Assembly: GCF_004379255.2 (NCBI RefSeq)
Contig: NC_056036.1
Span: forward strand, 41,007,576-41,071,575
From: Salvia splendens
Taxonomy: Eukaryota > Streptophyta > Magnoliopsida > Lamiales > Lamiaceae
Length of the DNA stretch: 64,000 bases
Direction of reading: 5' to 3'
Within the stretch, counting starts at the first letter, position 1; the number at the start of each line of letters is the position of its first letter. This document shows, piece after piece, positions 20,704 to 33,075 of this stretch. The notes under the pieces were generated by a model. The model was not told the origin of the DNA. It saw only the letters and a list, made by a program, of their open reading frames with translations, and did not search any database. A program made the translations under genes and the position numbers.

Positions 20704-23700
20704 TCAGTACAGTTCATTTGAGTCCAAACGGTCTCTCAATTGCAATCCTTCGGGTTCTTTCTTGTACTGCTTTGACTCGATATAATTCCGAAGCGACATC
20801 TTCACCTTGCTCACCTTGGCGCTCCTCGACTCCCCACCACCTTCTTGTAAAGCGTTCACAAAGTCGCGCCCAATAACACTCAATAGCTTCTCAAATTGAT
20901 TTCTGTATCGGCAGTACATCCCGTATCCAGCCATCTGGGCACGCAACAAAACCATCGAGCATGTTACATAGTATTAAGAGGTAGAAGACTATTGCATATC
21001 ATAAAATATCTGCATCGTTATCTTACCACAAGAAATGAATCGAGGGCAATTGCAGTAAATAGATTCGATGGTATTGTATTCAAGAATCTTGCTAGCCATG
21101 ACCAACCTTCCTTCATTCCATGCAGGTTCTGGCAGCCTCCGACTTCAGTCTGCGATAGCAAGAGAGAATGTAAAACTAGTGTACAGCATATTGCAGCGAA
21201 TAGCATAGTTCGTATTAGTATGAGCAACAAACCTGCACTAAAGCTCCATATAATTTCATATAAGAGCTCAACCTTTCTAAATACTCATCGAGGCCCTCAA
21301 GCTTGCCATCTACTTCCTTGTAACCGATAGCTTTGAAGTAATCATCTCTGGTTCCGAATGCTTCCTGAATCAACAACGGCAGATTTTGATATTAATGCAA
21401 ATATAAGCATCATCGGCATCAAAGATTAGAAAATGTAACGAACAAGCACTGAGACAAAATTGCAGACAAGAGAGCAATGGTTTTTGAGCATAAGAATCCA
21501 TTCATGTAGTATGAGAATTTTGAAGATTGAGGTAAAGTAAACAAATTATATAAAATGGAGTTCAATTTCAAATCACCAAACATGGCCAGGGAGCTAGAGG
21601 AGCAACGAGCATATACAAGAGAGTAGATACCCAATGTCAAGTCAGAAAAAATCACCTTTGAGTAACTTATGTGCTTCGGAACTGTGTAGATGCAAACTCT
21701 GTTCAACTCAGCAACGAGAATGTCCATGGCTAGTGGGATCTGTTTTCACAAAGAACAGGTGTCAAACTTAAGAGCGGAATGGGCAGAAAACTATCTAAAC
21801 CGTGCAAATTTATAGTAAGATTACTCCCATCACCACTAAATCCATGAAATATTTAATTACTCACTTATTGTACTATTTTGAAATTTCATCAAAGGTGTAG
21901 AACAAGGTTAACCTAAATATATATATATGACGAATGTTGTACACACTTATTCACAGGTAATATTTAATTATAGAATTGTTTAGAATCCTATATATTCGAA
22001 AAGGAGAAGTTAGCTAGTACTTAAGCATCAATGGAATGTAAATCAACTCTACAAAATCATAAATTAGTAACAATCCTGGTAAATTAACGCTTGATAATTT
22101 TACATAACAAAGCCACATAGAATCATCTATTCCTAATTTTTGACACTACACTCAATAACCAAAAAGTTAAATTATAGTACTAGTATTTAATATAAAAGCA
22201 ATTATATAGTGTGTGCTTCAGAAAAAAAATCAAATTTGAGAAGTACCAACAAGATATAATTTGAGTTCAAGAGTATTCATCACTTCGTCTAAAATGCCGA
22301 GAGATTTGTATATAGAACTAAGAGTGAAAAAGGAAAGACATGTACATGGAAAGTATGCCTGTTCTTTTTTCTGCATGTATTTTAAAGAAAAATAATTATT
22401 AATACACCACTAAGTGAATTTTTGAATGGTTCTGAGTAATTCTAGTCGTTATCTTATTTATCATCAAATAGCCAATCAGAAAACTGATAGTAATAAAGAC
22501 TTTCATGTGCAAAGTGGATTTTTTACCTCTTGATACTACAATAACAATTCAAATTATTAGTAGCAAGAGGAATATGAGATTATATCGATTCCGTTATACC
22601 TTAGATGTCACAAGAACAACAACCCGACTGGAAGCAAATATTGCATTCGGGCTCCTTTGATTTGTGCAGTTGGAGACAATCTGAGATGATAATATGCTCC
22701 GTAAGTAAGTATGAGTTATTCAAGAAGATAATCAGTATCAAGTTCCACTAAATTGAATAGTAAAACACCTTTTCTGCAAATAATTTTATACTGATGGGCT
22801 GTGGATATTGTGGACTACTAATCAGTTTCATAATTTCTTCTGCCCTTGTCCTGAATCAAAACAAGGCGAGCATATCCAATGAATTTATGGATAAGATAAT
22901 TTAAATATATTTTGGCATATGATTGTAAATGGTACAAATGACTTACACAGTTTACCTAATATTTTCTATGGTAGCTGAGATAGTTCTAATTAGTCGGCCT
23001 ATAGTTCGCCCAAGGCTTTGATAATCCTGCAAACAACAAACGACAACAAACAGAGGTTAAATGTACTGATGGATTTTGTGCTATTTGAATAGAACTATGG
23101 CTAAATCTATGTGTGTAATGAAATCATATATGCACATCACTTCCTAAATGAAGTGGGTTTCATAGGTCTGATACAAGTTAAGCTGTAGCATGATAATCAG
23201 GATACACTTCACATTGCATTTAATCCAATCTTTCACGAGCAAACCAAGCATATTGAAAATTCAACATGTATTGGTTTCTACTGGATATATGACAACTGAA
23301 GAACAATTGGGAGACACATGTAAAGTTCTCAATGAATTAAGGGTTGATTATCTCTGTAACCAGAGGCGAAGCCAAGTTCAAACAAGGGGGGCCAATGGTC
23401 CCCCCCTTCAATTTTCATGGTTACTATATTAAATGTATATGTTCAAATAAAACAATAGAAACTCTAGCGCTTTGCTACCAGTATTCGAATTTTCCTAGCC
23501 ACATTTTATTAAATGTACTTTGTTTTGCTTGCATTATTTTGATTAATTTAGGTGAAAAAATAATTTAAGATTATAAAATAATTTTTGTAATTTAATCTAA
23601 AGTTCTTTAAATGCAAGAAAAAATATACAATACCATGCTTTTAAATGCAAATGTTACTATTAATAATTGTTAGTCGATACTACTGCCGCTTTCCCAATAT

Positions 23701-25706
23701 TAAAATTTTGGCTTCGCCTCTGGCTTCACCTCTGTCTGTAACCACCTAGATATTGGGCCCCCAACTATGTTGTAGCTTGAGGGGAGAGTTAAAACTAGAT
23801 ATATTTAGACGGTACAAATTTAGATAATGATAAAGGGTCTATGATATCTGATTGCTAACCATCTACAATAGCACCGTTTAGTTGATGGTATAATTGATAG
23901 AAAATATGAGATCAATCGACATTGTTGACTAATGCCAAGTGTCATTTTTTATAGCTTTTGTTGTCTGCTAAAAGCAGAGCTGCAGTTTCAAACATAAAAT
24001 CAGCTATGTATAATGATATAATGATATACCTGATTTAGAGGATTGACTTTTGTAGACAATTCTTCATAAATTTGTTGCCGTCTCTTTTCCAATTCAAGAG
24101 CATTTTGGGAAGCTCGAATTATGTTTTTTACTGCTAAAGAGAAGTTAATACAACATGAGAATCAATCCAGTAAGTTATTTATTCTTATTTAAAGAAAAGT
24201 AAACAGAAACCTGATGATTGGGTTCCTTTCTTGACATCAAATGTAGAACTGGAGGGCCCAGGGGCTTCCTTGGAATCTTTCCCCGCATTAGGAGCAGCAT
24301 CTGAGGCAGAAGCTTGTTTGGCTGCAGCTTCTTCGGCAGCTTTTATCTCAGCCTCTAGAGCCGCTGCTTTATCCCTCTCAGCCTTTTCAGATTTTAGTCT
24401 AGCCTGCTATTATGCAATAAAACTCTGTTAAAACTAAATAACACATAATGTACGTAGCAAATGATGGTAAGTAAGATATCAATGTGATGCTGTGGCAAAA
24501 TCATAAAGATGAACCAAATAATGTGAACAAATAATACCTCCTCTTCTGCTTTGATCCTTTCTTGCCGTATTTTTTCTTCCTGGATTGCCTTTTCCCTTCT
24601 TTTAGCCTCCGCACGAGCCATATCATCTCTAATTCTTCTTTCTTCTAATTGGGAAATGTGCTCATGATCCCTCTGTACAACTGTCAAGTGATTATCCAGG
24701 TCTTCTGCCCTTTAATGAAGAAAGTGAAGAAAATCAAAACACGATCTATTAGTGAAGAAAGTTCAATAAAACAACAATTGCCAGTCTGAGAATATGAACA
24801 CTGAATAAAAGTAACACTTCGATTTAGAGAGGCCAGCTGGCTCTCCCTTTTGATATGGTTATCTGCGGCTGATTATTCGAACAATAACAAACACTCCCGT
24901 CGACATAAGAAACGAACAATACAAATTCAACAAGAACCCCCCATCAGTTTCATTGGAAATTGAGCCACAAAATTAAATAACTTACAGTGTACGTTGATAC
25001 TGCAAGTCCAATTTTCTCACCCTCTCCTGTTGTAGTTCTCTGTTTTTGTGAATTGTAGTTGTCAAAGAGACAAATTTCTCATTTTCCTTGACCAGCTCAG
25101 TCTCGAGATCATATACTTTGGATCTCACTGCCTCCTGCAACGAAAATACAAATTCCATATGAAAATTTGAAGCTATTAATACAGACCTTATCAAGTGATG
25201 ATAAAAGTTGCTAAATGCTAATCACTACCAAAATAAAATTAAAATGTCCTGCATATTATATGGTTGGTATGGAGGTGAGAACTTTAAATGTGGTTCAATT
25301 GGTCCAAATTTTAAGGAAAAGTTCAAATTTGGGCTAACAGAGATTATCTCTAAGGCACTTCATAAGCCTTAAACTGTCTTGATTCAGCATGAATTCACCT
25401 TTTAAATGAAAGAATCAATTTTATCAATCCAGCACATAGAACTCTTTAAATGAGAATCAGTAATTAGAGTTGAATTCACAAAGTCATTCCATTGATCAAT
25501 CAAATCACCGATTCACCATAATAGCTATGCATAGTAGATTAGTAGTTTTGGACCAACAATCTAATAGAACTGCTACGCACCGTTACATTAAGCCGATGCT
25601 CATCATTTAGCTCATAGACCGCAGCTTCAGCTAATCCGGCTCTATCCATCAGTTGGTGGCATTGCATCCCAAGAGATACATCATCTTCAGAATCATCACT
25701 GCCAAC

Positions 25707-25737
<31 letters not shown>

Positions 25738-27153
25738 AACCATTTTAGTCAAGATTTTAAAACAAAATTTACAATTTTTACTGAATGACTGAAGTGTACA
25801 GAGCTAACAAAAGCATGTACAATTCTAATAACAAAGAGTTCTGAGTCCCATTCTCGATACAAGCTTTTCCTTGTCTTGTGATGCAGGTTCATTCCTTGTT
25901 TGAATTATTTCCTAGTGTTCAAAGAGTTGATAATGGAACATAACTAAACTAAAGCTGATCTAAAACTGAATAGAGTCCAGAAGATATGTTTTTTGGCAGT
26001 TTCAAGTATCATTTACACTTCTTAGTTTTGGAATTAGACAAAGCCTCGCCAAAGGGGAAAGGTCTAGTGTAATTAGCAAAGCCAGATTATTAATCAAAAC
26101 CCTAATAACGGAAAAGGAACATAGTTCTATGTTGTTGCATGGATGATATCATGATAAAGCTGCATAACTATAAGCATATTCACCCGTAGTACATAAAACT
26201 CATAATTGAAAACTCTGGTACTTGTGATACAACCCTAACTTCATAAGATGCCCTTTTCGAATGAAACAACATAATTCAGATCAGAACCCCTAGCTGCTTG
26301 ATTTTTCATCTTTATCTTCTAATAATTCAGCAGCACATATCATGGCTTAAGACCTAAGAGCATATAACAATTCATTTACTATAATACCCACTGATTAAAT
26401 ATAAAACCATGTTCTACCAACACTAAAAAAGTGGAAGGGTCAGATAGAGGAAACAAAAGCAATTCATCAGCGTGTTACTCTGTTCCGCACTGCTACAAAT
26501 GCCTCACCGTGACAATGCAGTCAATGTCAATAATAGTTTATAAACATGAAGTCCACATGACATAAGCCATAATGATCAACAATACTATAACCAATCGCTA
26601 TTCTTTAATCTCTCAGTATATAGTAAGCAGCAAGCACGAACCTCATATAAAGTTCATCACAGGCAAATCTCCTGCCTGACGCCACAAGTGAATTGTCAGC
26701 ATCAGCCTCACTATCACTATCAGCATCCGCATAGTCAGTCTCATAATCGGACACGCGCATTACAAAGCCCCGTTTATCCTTCGAAGCTTTCAAATCTCTG
26801 TAAGATTTATGCACACCGTAAATACCACACACAGATTAAAATACTAGAAGTAAAATTGGAAGCATACCTAGGTTCATTTTTGGTAAAAGGAGAAGGAAAA
26901 TCCAAATTTGAATTGAGCTTTTTTTCTATTGAATTAATCTCCGAAAGTAACTGGTCGAAACTCCAATCAGGCTGTGGATCAGCTGTGATCCCATTGACAT
27001 TTCGCGGACAAGGAAGCCCTAATTCAACGAATCCCCTGATTTAACAAGGAAACAATGCTTTCAATTTTCCACCATGAATTCCACAACAAAAGTAAAAACA
27101 AGCAGCTTCACAAATCACAAAATTACAAATTCAGCGAGATGTTAACTTACATG
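20704..27153 (-). CDS. GLE1: mRNA export factor GLE1
   Basis: Fifteen exons on the minus strand: ..27152, 27035-26868, 26797-26642, 25698-25581, 25134-24986, 24709-24538, 24403-24211, 24130-24030, 23026-22956, 22850-22769, 22680-22600, 21739-21656, 21364-21233, 21149-21027, 20934-20704. They join to 621 codons (620 residues), close to the length I remember for Arabidopsis GLE1. GLE1 sits at the nuclear pore and, with inositol hexakisphosphate, activates a DEAD-box helicase to strip mRNPs during mRNA export. Visible: acidic N-terminus, a long charged coiled coil at about 150-310 (A-E-A-K-R-R-E-K-A-I-Q-E-E-K), and the GLE1-like helical domain from about 340 (I-R-T-R-A-E-E-I-M, K-A-I-G-Y-K-E-V-D-G-K, W-L-A-R-F-L-N). 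The start codon is split: AT at the end of exon 1, G at the start of exon 2. Confidence 0.93.
23361..23734. mobile_element. hAT-type MITE in GLE1 intron 8
   Basis: 374 bp starting CAGAGGCGAAGCC and ending in the inverted match GGCTTCACCTCTG. A perfect 8-bp target duplication, TCTGTAAC, flanks it (23353-23360 and 23735-23742), as expected for hAT elements. A second copy of the terminal motif lies just inside the right end. It has no coding capacity and lies within a large intron, away from splice sites. Confidence 0.88.
25707..25733. repeat. AG microsatellite by GLE1 exon 4
   Basis: A pure AG run of about 13 units, 8 bp upstream (in gene sense) of the exon 4 acceptor. In the transcript it reads as CU repeats, so it serves as the polypyrimidine tract of that acceptor. 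Confidence 0.85.
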
Positions 27154-28439
27154 CTCGGCAACGGCGAAAGAGACTAATTTTTCCAGCACAGAGAGTTGCG
27201 AGGGAAAGATTTCAGAGAGAGCGTCGAGAGAAGAGGGAAGAAAAGGTTTTAATTTGGATTTTTTTAAAGTTTGAAGTATATAAAGATGATTGGTTGTTAG
27301 TGAACGTTTGGAATGTGGTTAATTGGATGTAGTAATTATTATTGTGTCCTAATTTACTGTCATTTAAAATGGTAGTAGTAATTTTTTTGTTGACTATGTG
27401 GTTAAGATAGTAACATTTAAATTGTAATGTTTAAGCTAATATGAAAATTTACATAATAGTCATTTAAATTATAAATTTTGATCAAATTCTAGTTAGTTTC
27501 ATAATCTTTTAATTGTAATATTAAACCACAATGTTTCAAATTTTCTCATTTATCCCAGTCGGATACAAATCATGACGTTTTTCTGTGACGTCGTTTTATC
27601 TATCAATATTTAATTTTATCATATTAATTTCAATTTTAACTATTGCTAGGTAACTGCAAAAATTAGAAAATTTGTAATTTCATATTTTTAATATTAGACT
27701 AAAAAAAACTGTGATTTAATTAATAATTTTGGTATTTTTTCCACGGGTAGTACTAAAATTTTTATATACTCCATATTAGGCAATTTTGTATGCTAAATAA
27801 GTGTTCGATTGAAGTGCTTAATTACTAAGCCAAGTTGGTGCTATATGATTTGGGCTCTAACAAATACTCCCTCCGTCCTGCACTACTCGCACGTTTCCTT
27901 TTCAGCACGGAGATTAAGGAATGAGTGTATAGCAAAGTCAAATATTACGGCTGTAGGTGAAAATTTTTACTAAAAATGGAAAGAGTGCAAATAACTTGGG
28001 ACGCCCAAAAAGGAAATAAGTGCAAGTAGTCCGGGACGGAGGGAGTAATTTTACCCTACGAATGCATGTAATCTACATTTGACATTTCTCCTAATAAAAC
28101 ATCAAGCCTTTGAATTCTAATAAAAAATAATAATTGCATCCGTGTCAAGGGAATAGATTGATATAAATGGTTGAATGTGATTTAAAGGGTATCATGAAAT
28201 AATTTAAATGTTCACAATGGTTTATATGTAAAATTGTCAACTCAGTTATCCCTGACGTGATTTTTCAAAGTTTAAATATTTAAAGCATTAATTTTTTCAA
28301 GTTTATATATCTAAAAGGTGCAAACTTCACAATACAAGGACTATTGATTACATAGCTCACTCCTTACCGATGAGTATATCGTAGTTGTTGTTGTTTTATG
28401 ATTATTCTAATTTAGAAATTTTTGTGTTATGTTGGTTTA
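27154..28439. other. GLE1 5' region and intergenic DNA
   Basis: The GLE1 5' leader lies at about 27153-27240; upstream of it a possible TATA (AGTATATAAAGA on the plus strand, 27273-27285) is in the wrong orientation to be sure of. The rest is AT-rich and holds the MITE at 27867-28045. Confidence 0.45.
27867..28045. mobile_element. Stowaway-type MITE
   Basis: Clean terminal repeats CTCCCTCCGTCCTG and CCGGGACGGAGGGAG with TA at both outer edges (27865-27866, 28046-28047). 179 bp, non-coding. Its well-kept ends suggest a fairly recent insertion. Confidence 0.9.
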
Positions 28440-28860
28440 GCTCTTTTCTAAATAATGGGAAGTGATCAATTGCTAACTTATCATTTAATTGCTAACTATA
28501 ACTAATTTAAGATTATAAAGTTTTAGAAATCTTGTGGTCTATAATTTGTCATGTGTAATTTCGTTTTTTATTTTTTAATATTAAAAACATAATAGCAACT
28601 ATCAAATTTAGGGTTATATAGTGTATGAAATATATCAACACATAGACATGACAATGTCAATACAATTTCATATTGACATTGTACAAATATTGTATTGACA
28701 TATTAGATTTATGAAAAATTTTGAAATTTTTTTCAAATTTTGACATCGAAACATATGCAAGTGAGATTTCGTTAGAATATTATCTTTAACTACTAACACT
28801 CTTGTTGATTTGATGTATGCAATTAAATGAGATCATTTCAAATTTGAATTGTACTCCATA
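28440..28860. repeat. Dispersed AT-rich repeat, copy 1
   Basis: This stretch is similar to the reverse complement of 51840-52450. Shared blocks include AACTATAACTAATTTAAGAT, the TATTGACAT motifs, and CATATGCAAGTGAGAT. It is a repeat family of about 430-600 bp of unknown class; I find no clear termini. Confidence 0.7.
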
Positions 28861-29094
28861 ATCTAATTTCCCTACGTTAAGTTTTCGTAACCTTTTGGTC
28901 CCAAACATCCGAAAAAGCCATTTTCAGTTAAAATAAACGGTCAAAATGTTTGACCAACTTAATAATTTAATTATAATTTAATTAATCTAAGTAACTCACT
29001 TAATTATCATTATAAATTAAAAGATATTTTTTTAAGAAATAGAGTATACGGGATCCTGTCCATTCATACTCCCACTTTCCCCAATTTTAACTTA

Positions 29095-30033
29095 GAGCAT
29101 CTCCAATGGCGGCGTCTGCACCGGCACTCCGATTTTTTGCGGACGCTAAACCATTGGAGCCGGCGTGGGCGAAATCGGCGTCAGAATTGGCGTCCCCACG
29201 CCGATTCTTTAGCGGACGCCAGTTCTGACGCCGATCCTGACGGCGCCATTGTAGGCCCCGGATCGGCGTCAGATTTTAAAAAAAAATTATTTTTTTTTCG
29301 AAACACTATATATACGCGGGGGCACCCCGAGTTCCCAGGAGGTCCAGTCGCCATCCCCCCTCGGCAGGTCCACCGAGGAGCTCAAATTCTTCGCGCGGCA
29401 ACAAACGCGCGCTCAAATGGTGAAGACCTTAGCCGAGTTCCAATCGGCGGTGGACCCCGAGGTGAAGAGTTATCTTCGTGTATTGCTCCAGAGCATGCGT
29501 GAAGAATTGGAGGGGTTGAGGAGGGATACCGGCGGGAGTAGCCGCGGCGTAGGTGGCGACGGAGGCGAGGACGGCGACGACGAAGAAGAAGGGCTGGGCG
29601 ACGACGGAGACGAGGACAGCTGCGAGGAGTGATTTTTTATTTACCTTTTTAATTGTACTTTTTAATTTTTGTAATTTTTTTTAATTATTGTACTTATTTA
29701 AATTTTAATAGTATTATTCGAATTTCCCGTATTTGTCTCATAAATTAAATTCCGTATGTTGCTACGATTGTAAATTAAATTATATAATTGTTATTAGTGA
29801 TGTGGATACGTAGTGGGAAGGCGTAAATTAAATGTCGTATGTTGCTACGATTGTAAATTAAATTATATAATTGTTATTAGTGATTTGGATATGTAGTGGG
29901 AAGGCTATGTGGGGCAATTTGATGTCCAGTTGATGTGCCAAGATGATGTGGCAGGAGAATTTTAATGCTGATGATGTGGCAGTGGGAAGACTATGTAAGA
30001 ATTACGTCAGGTCCTACCCTATTGGAGATGTTC
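29095..30033 (+). mobile_element. Harbinger-type element nested in the MULE
   Basis: 939 bp, starting GAGCATCTCCAATGG and ending ATTGGAGATGTTC, with TTA on both sides (29092-29094, 30034-30036). It contains a short acidic frame at 29417-29632 (ends G-D-E-D-S-C-E-E) that looks like the tail of an ORF1 remnant, and a tandem duplication at 29741-29905. No transposase is present. Confidence 0.85.
29741..29905. repeat. 83-bp tandem duplication
   Basis: Two near-identical units of about 83 bp (from 29741 and from 29824) sharing TGTTGCTACGATTGTAAATT and TAGTGGGAAGGC. It lies in the 3' part of the nested Harbinger element. Confidence 0.85.
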
Positions 30034-30106
30034 TTAGTAAATTAAAATTTCACCCAAATTCAAAAAAGCCCTACCATAGTCTTCTCCCCATCGGCTTGTA
30101 AGTGAT

Positions 30107-31193
30107 ATGGAAACAAGGAAATGTGATGAAACTGAAGGTGATTCAAGTTCAAGTGAGAACCTTCCTAGTGATTCACCAAGTTCTGGCGAAGATTTAGTAG
30201 GTGACGATAGAGTGAAAACTCGAAGATACAAGCCGGCGATTGATCTCAATGATGTCAAGTGGGAAATTGGTTTGCAGTTTACGTCAAAGCAAGATTTCAC
30301 TGAACTGATCCGCCATCAAGGAGTGAAGATGGGTAAAAAATTACGTTTTAAGAAAAATGATAATGCACGTTGCATCACAATTTGCAAATCTGTGCTCCAT
30401 GGTAAGAACAGGGTTGCATGTCCATGGTATTTTCAATCAGAAATAGGACTACATATGGTTACTGGCAGGTTGCACGTCTTCGGGATAAACACATTTGTGG
30501 TGGCTCTTCTTCAAACCATGGATGTGCTAATTCCAAATATCTTAGCAAAAAATATAAAGAAGACATTTGCATTTTTCCTGGGATGAGCATTGGGCAATTC
30601 ATTGAGAAGGTGCATCAAGACATGAGAATCACAATCACTTCAGGAAAGGCAAAACGTGCTATCAAACATGCACGTTCTTTGATTTAAGCTGATTTGATAC
30701 ATGTCTAGGAGTGGAATGATGTCTGACTACACATGTCGTAAATGTGGCGAAAAGGGTCATAACAAGAGGAAATGTCCCCAGCTTATTCCTCTTGAATCAG
30801 AACGTGTTGATGAAGTTAGCAACCCCAAAGATACACAAGCTAGTTACCTTTTCTATTCAAAACTTACTAACTTGCTTACCTATACTAGTTATTAAAATAT
30901 AGCTAATCTATATCATGCGCAGAATGTGGGAAGGCGTAATCGTCCACAACATTGTAGCTTGTGTTATCAACCGGGTCACAACAGGTCACGATGTAGAAGT
31001 ACTGTTGCTGCTATGTACAATAAGCATACTTCTTCAAGTGTGCTGGCTAGAACTTCAAGTGGGCGGGCTGCTTCTTCAAATGCGCCAGCAGCCGGTGAAC
31101 TCTCGGGAAGGGCCACCGGCGTTCAAGCAATTGAAGATGCCGCTGGAGGAGCTGCTCGGGTATGGAAACATGTCAAGAGAGTGCAGTTGGTCT
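30107..31193 (+). pseudogene. mudrA-type transposase remnant
   Basis: The first 110 codons encode an acidic start and the MuDR DNA-binding-like region (V-K-W-E-I-G-L-Q-F, F-T-E-L-I-R, C-P-W-Y-F-Q-S). A frameshift near 30444 moves the reading to a second frame, with W-Q-V-A-R-L-R-D-K-H-I-C-G-G and S-I-G-Q-F-I-E-K-V. The catalytic core is deleted. C-terminal zinc knuckles remain: CRKCGEKGHNKRKC near 30740 and CSLCYQPGHNRSRC near 30955. It is a dead gene of the surrounding MULE, not a host gene. Confidence 0.78.
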
Positions 31194-31752
31194 AACAAAT
31201 ATTTGAAGGATTTTACTTTTGGAGATGCCAACTAGGATGCTATTGAGAGGGGAGCTTTCACGCCTTTAGTTTACCATTTTTTTTGCTACAGACAACTTAT
31301 AATGAATGTCTCGTCCTTATCATCGACAATGTTCTAGCTACATTTGTTTGTAGAAAATCTGTTTTTTTCTATCTCTCTTTTTTTGTTTTGCCCATCTTCA
31401 ATATGAATTTGATTCATACATAATCTTTGTGTTATACTTGCTATCCACTTAATTTAACAACCACTAAAACTTTGTGACAATTTGTGGAAAGCTAATTAGT
31501 TTGCATATTTATTATTTATAATAGAAAAAATGAGCAAAGTAAATTTCCTTTTAATTTGATCAATTTTTATTTGAAGTAAAAAAATATTTTATAAAATTTA
31601 ATATTAAATTAATTAAGTTAATTAGGTTGATTAGATTATAATTAAGTTATTAAGTTGGTCAAACTCTTTGACCGTTTATTTTAACTGAAAATGGCTTTTT
31701 TAGACTAAAACAATATATTTAAGACCAAAAGGTCACAAACTTAATGTAAGAG

Positions 31753-33035
31753 ACCAAAAAGAATTTTAGGGCAAATGGAGGGGACCAAAAATGGACTTTA
31801 GTCTATATATAATCACACAAGTTTTCTCATTAAAGCTCATTAGGCAAACCTAATTTCAAATAGCCCATTAAGCGAGCCTAATTTCAAATAACCAATTAAG
31901 TTAATCATAATACCAAAAAGCCCATTAGGCAGTTAATCCGACCATGTTCAAATATCTACAAGGCAAAAGTACTTTATACAAAAAAATAATTGAATGTTTT
32001 AATTACATTCTAAATAACTAAGAGGTAATTTTGGTTGGACGGATGAAAAAGGAAAGTGTTTCATATTCGATGGAAATGACGGAGTAGTAAATCAATACTG
32101 TACAACTTTGAGAGATCTAAATTCTTCTTAGGAAAGTGTTTCATATTCGGTGGAAATGACGGAGTAGTAAATTAATACTACTATACAACTTTGAGAGATC
32201 TAAATTCTTCTTCATGTTTGTCATGTAAACCTATTTAAGAAAACTCGAAGATATTTAGTGTGAGTAAATTAACTCAACTTTTATGCTTCTTTAAGCATTT
32301 ATTTAGTAGTTTAACTTTTTTGGCAATCCCAATAAAAGATGGACAAAACCATCCTCATCATATCTGTATAATCTAATTGTCAATAAATATTTCCAAACTC
32401 ATTGAATGACTTTCCTTATCAGTAAATGTGTGCATGTGTGTGTGTTTTTGGGCCTTTGGATTGAAGTAACAATTACTCAATCAGATAATGGTTTTATGAA
32501 TGCAACATGTGGATTGAATATTGCCTTGCAAGTCTGCCAAGAATAAAGATATACACTATTCCTTTAAACCCAAGTGATATATTCCATACCAATACATTGG
32601 AAGTTCTAGTCACACCACTACGATATAAATAGAAATCCATTGATCAATGTTCTTCGATAAATAGTTCTTTTTGAGTAAACAAAGTTGGATATGCTGCAAA
32701 TTTAGATAGCCAAGACCTAACTCAATCTACATATTTTTTTTGGAATAAGACTCTTGCTTTATTTTTAACCTACATTGTGTAACCACAAGTAAGAGAAAAC
32801 ATCTCCCTCCTCTGTGTTGTTCACTTTAGATTGAACATCATTTTCTCTCGATGAGTCTGTCCAAAATTACGTTTTGGATCCGCTACTGATCAATGGCAAC
32901 AGACACAAATTAAAAAGAAAATGCCATACTATTACAAAAAGAAATATCATTATAGATGACAAAGGCATTAGGTATAGTAGGATAACATTTTTAAAATGTG
33001 ATAATAACTTTACACACACTATTTATTCATCCAAC
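31753..33035. other. Intergenic stretch before the GH5 gene
   Basis: AT-rich. It holds a short tandem motif with CCTAATTTCAAATA near 31845-31895, the 80-bp duplication at 32051-32213, and a TG run near 32430. No gene is seen. Confidence 0.55.
32051..32213. repeat. 80-bp tandem duplication
   Basis: Two units (32051-32130 and 32131-32213), each starting GGAAAGTGTTTCATATTCG and ending in CTAAATTCTTCTT. They differ by a few bases and a 3-base insertion. The motif GACGGAGTAGTA inside recalls a decayed Stowaway terminus. Confidence 0.88.
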
Positions 33036-33038
33036 CAC

Positions 33039-33046
33039 TATATAAA
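33039..33046 (+). promoter_or_regulatory. Candidate TATA box of the GH5 gene
   Basis: TATATAAA lies 30 bases before the ATG at 33076. If used, the 5' leader would be only a few bases long; a start further upstream is possible. Confidence 0.4.
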
Positions 33047-33075
33047 CAACACACACACTCCCACAACAACCAAAC

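Larger units (their letters stand above)
28876..31752 (+). mobile_element. Decayed Mutator-like element (MULE)
   Basis: The ends carry long inverted repeats: about 28877-29000 matches the reverse complement of about 31620-31752, including a 30-plus-base identical block around GCCATTTTCAGTTAAAATAA. Inside lies a broken mudrA-type gene. A Harbinger element (29095-30033) has inserted just inside the left repeat. No 9-bp target duplication is evident, and the left outer end may be truncated by the repeat at 28440-28860. Confidence 0.78.

Noticed and set aside
23361..23568. Short plus-strand coding frames in this intron
   Set aside because: They lie in the hAT-type MITE within GLE1 intron 8 and show no domain.
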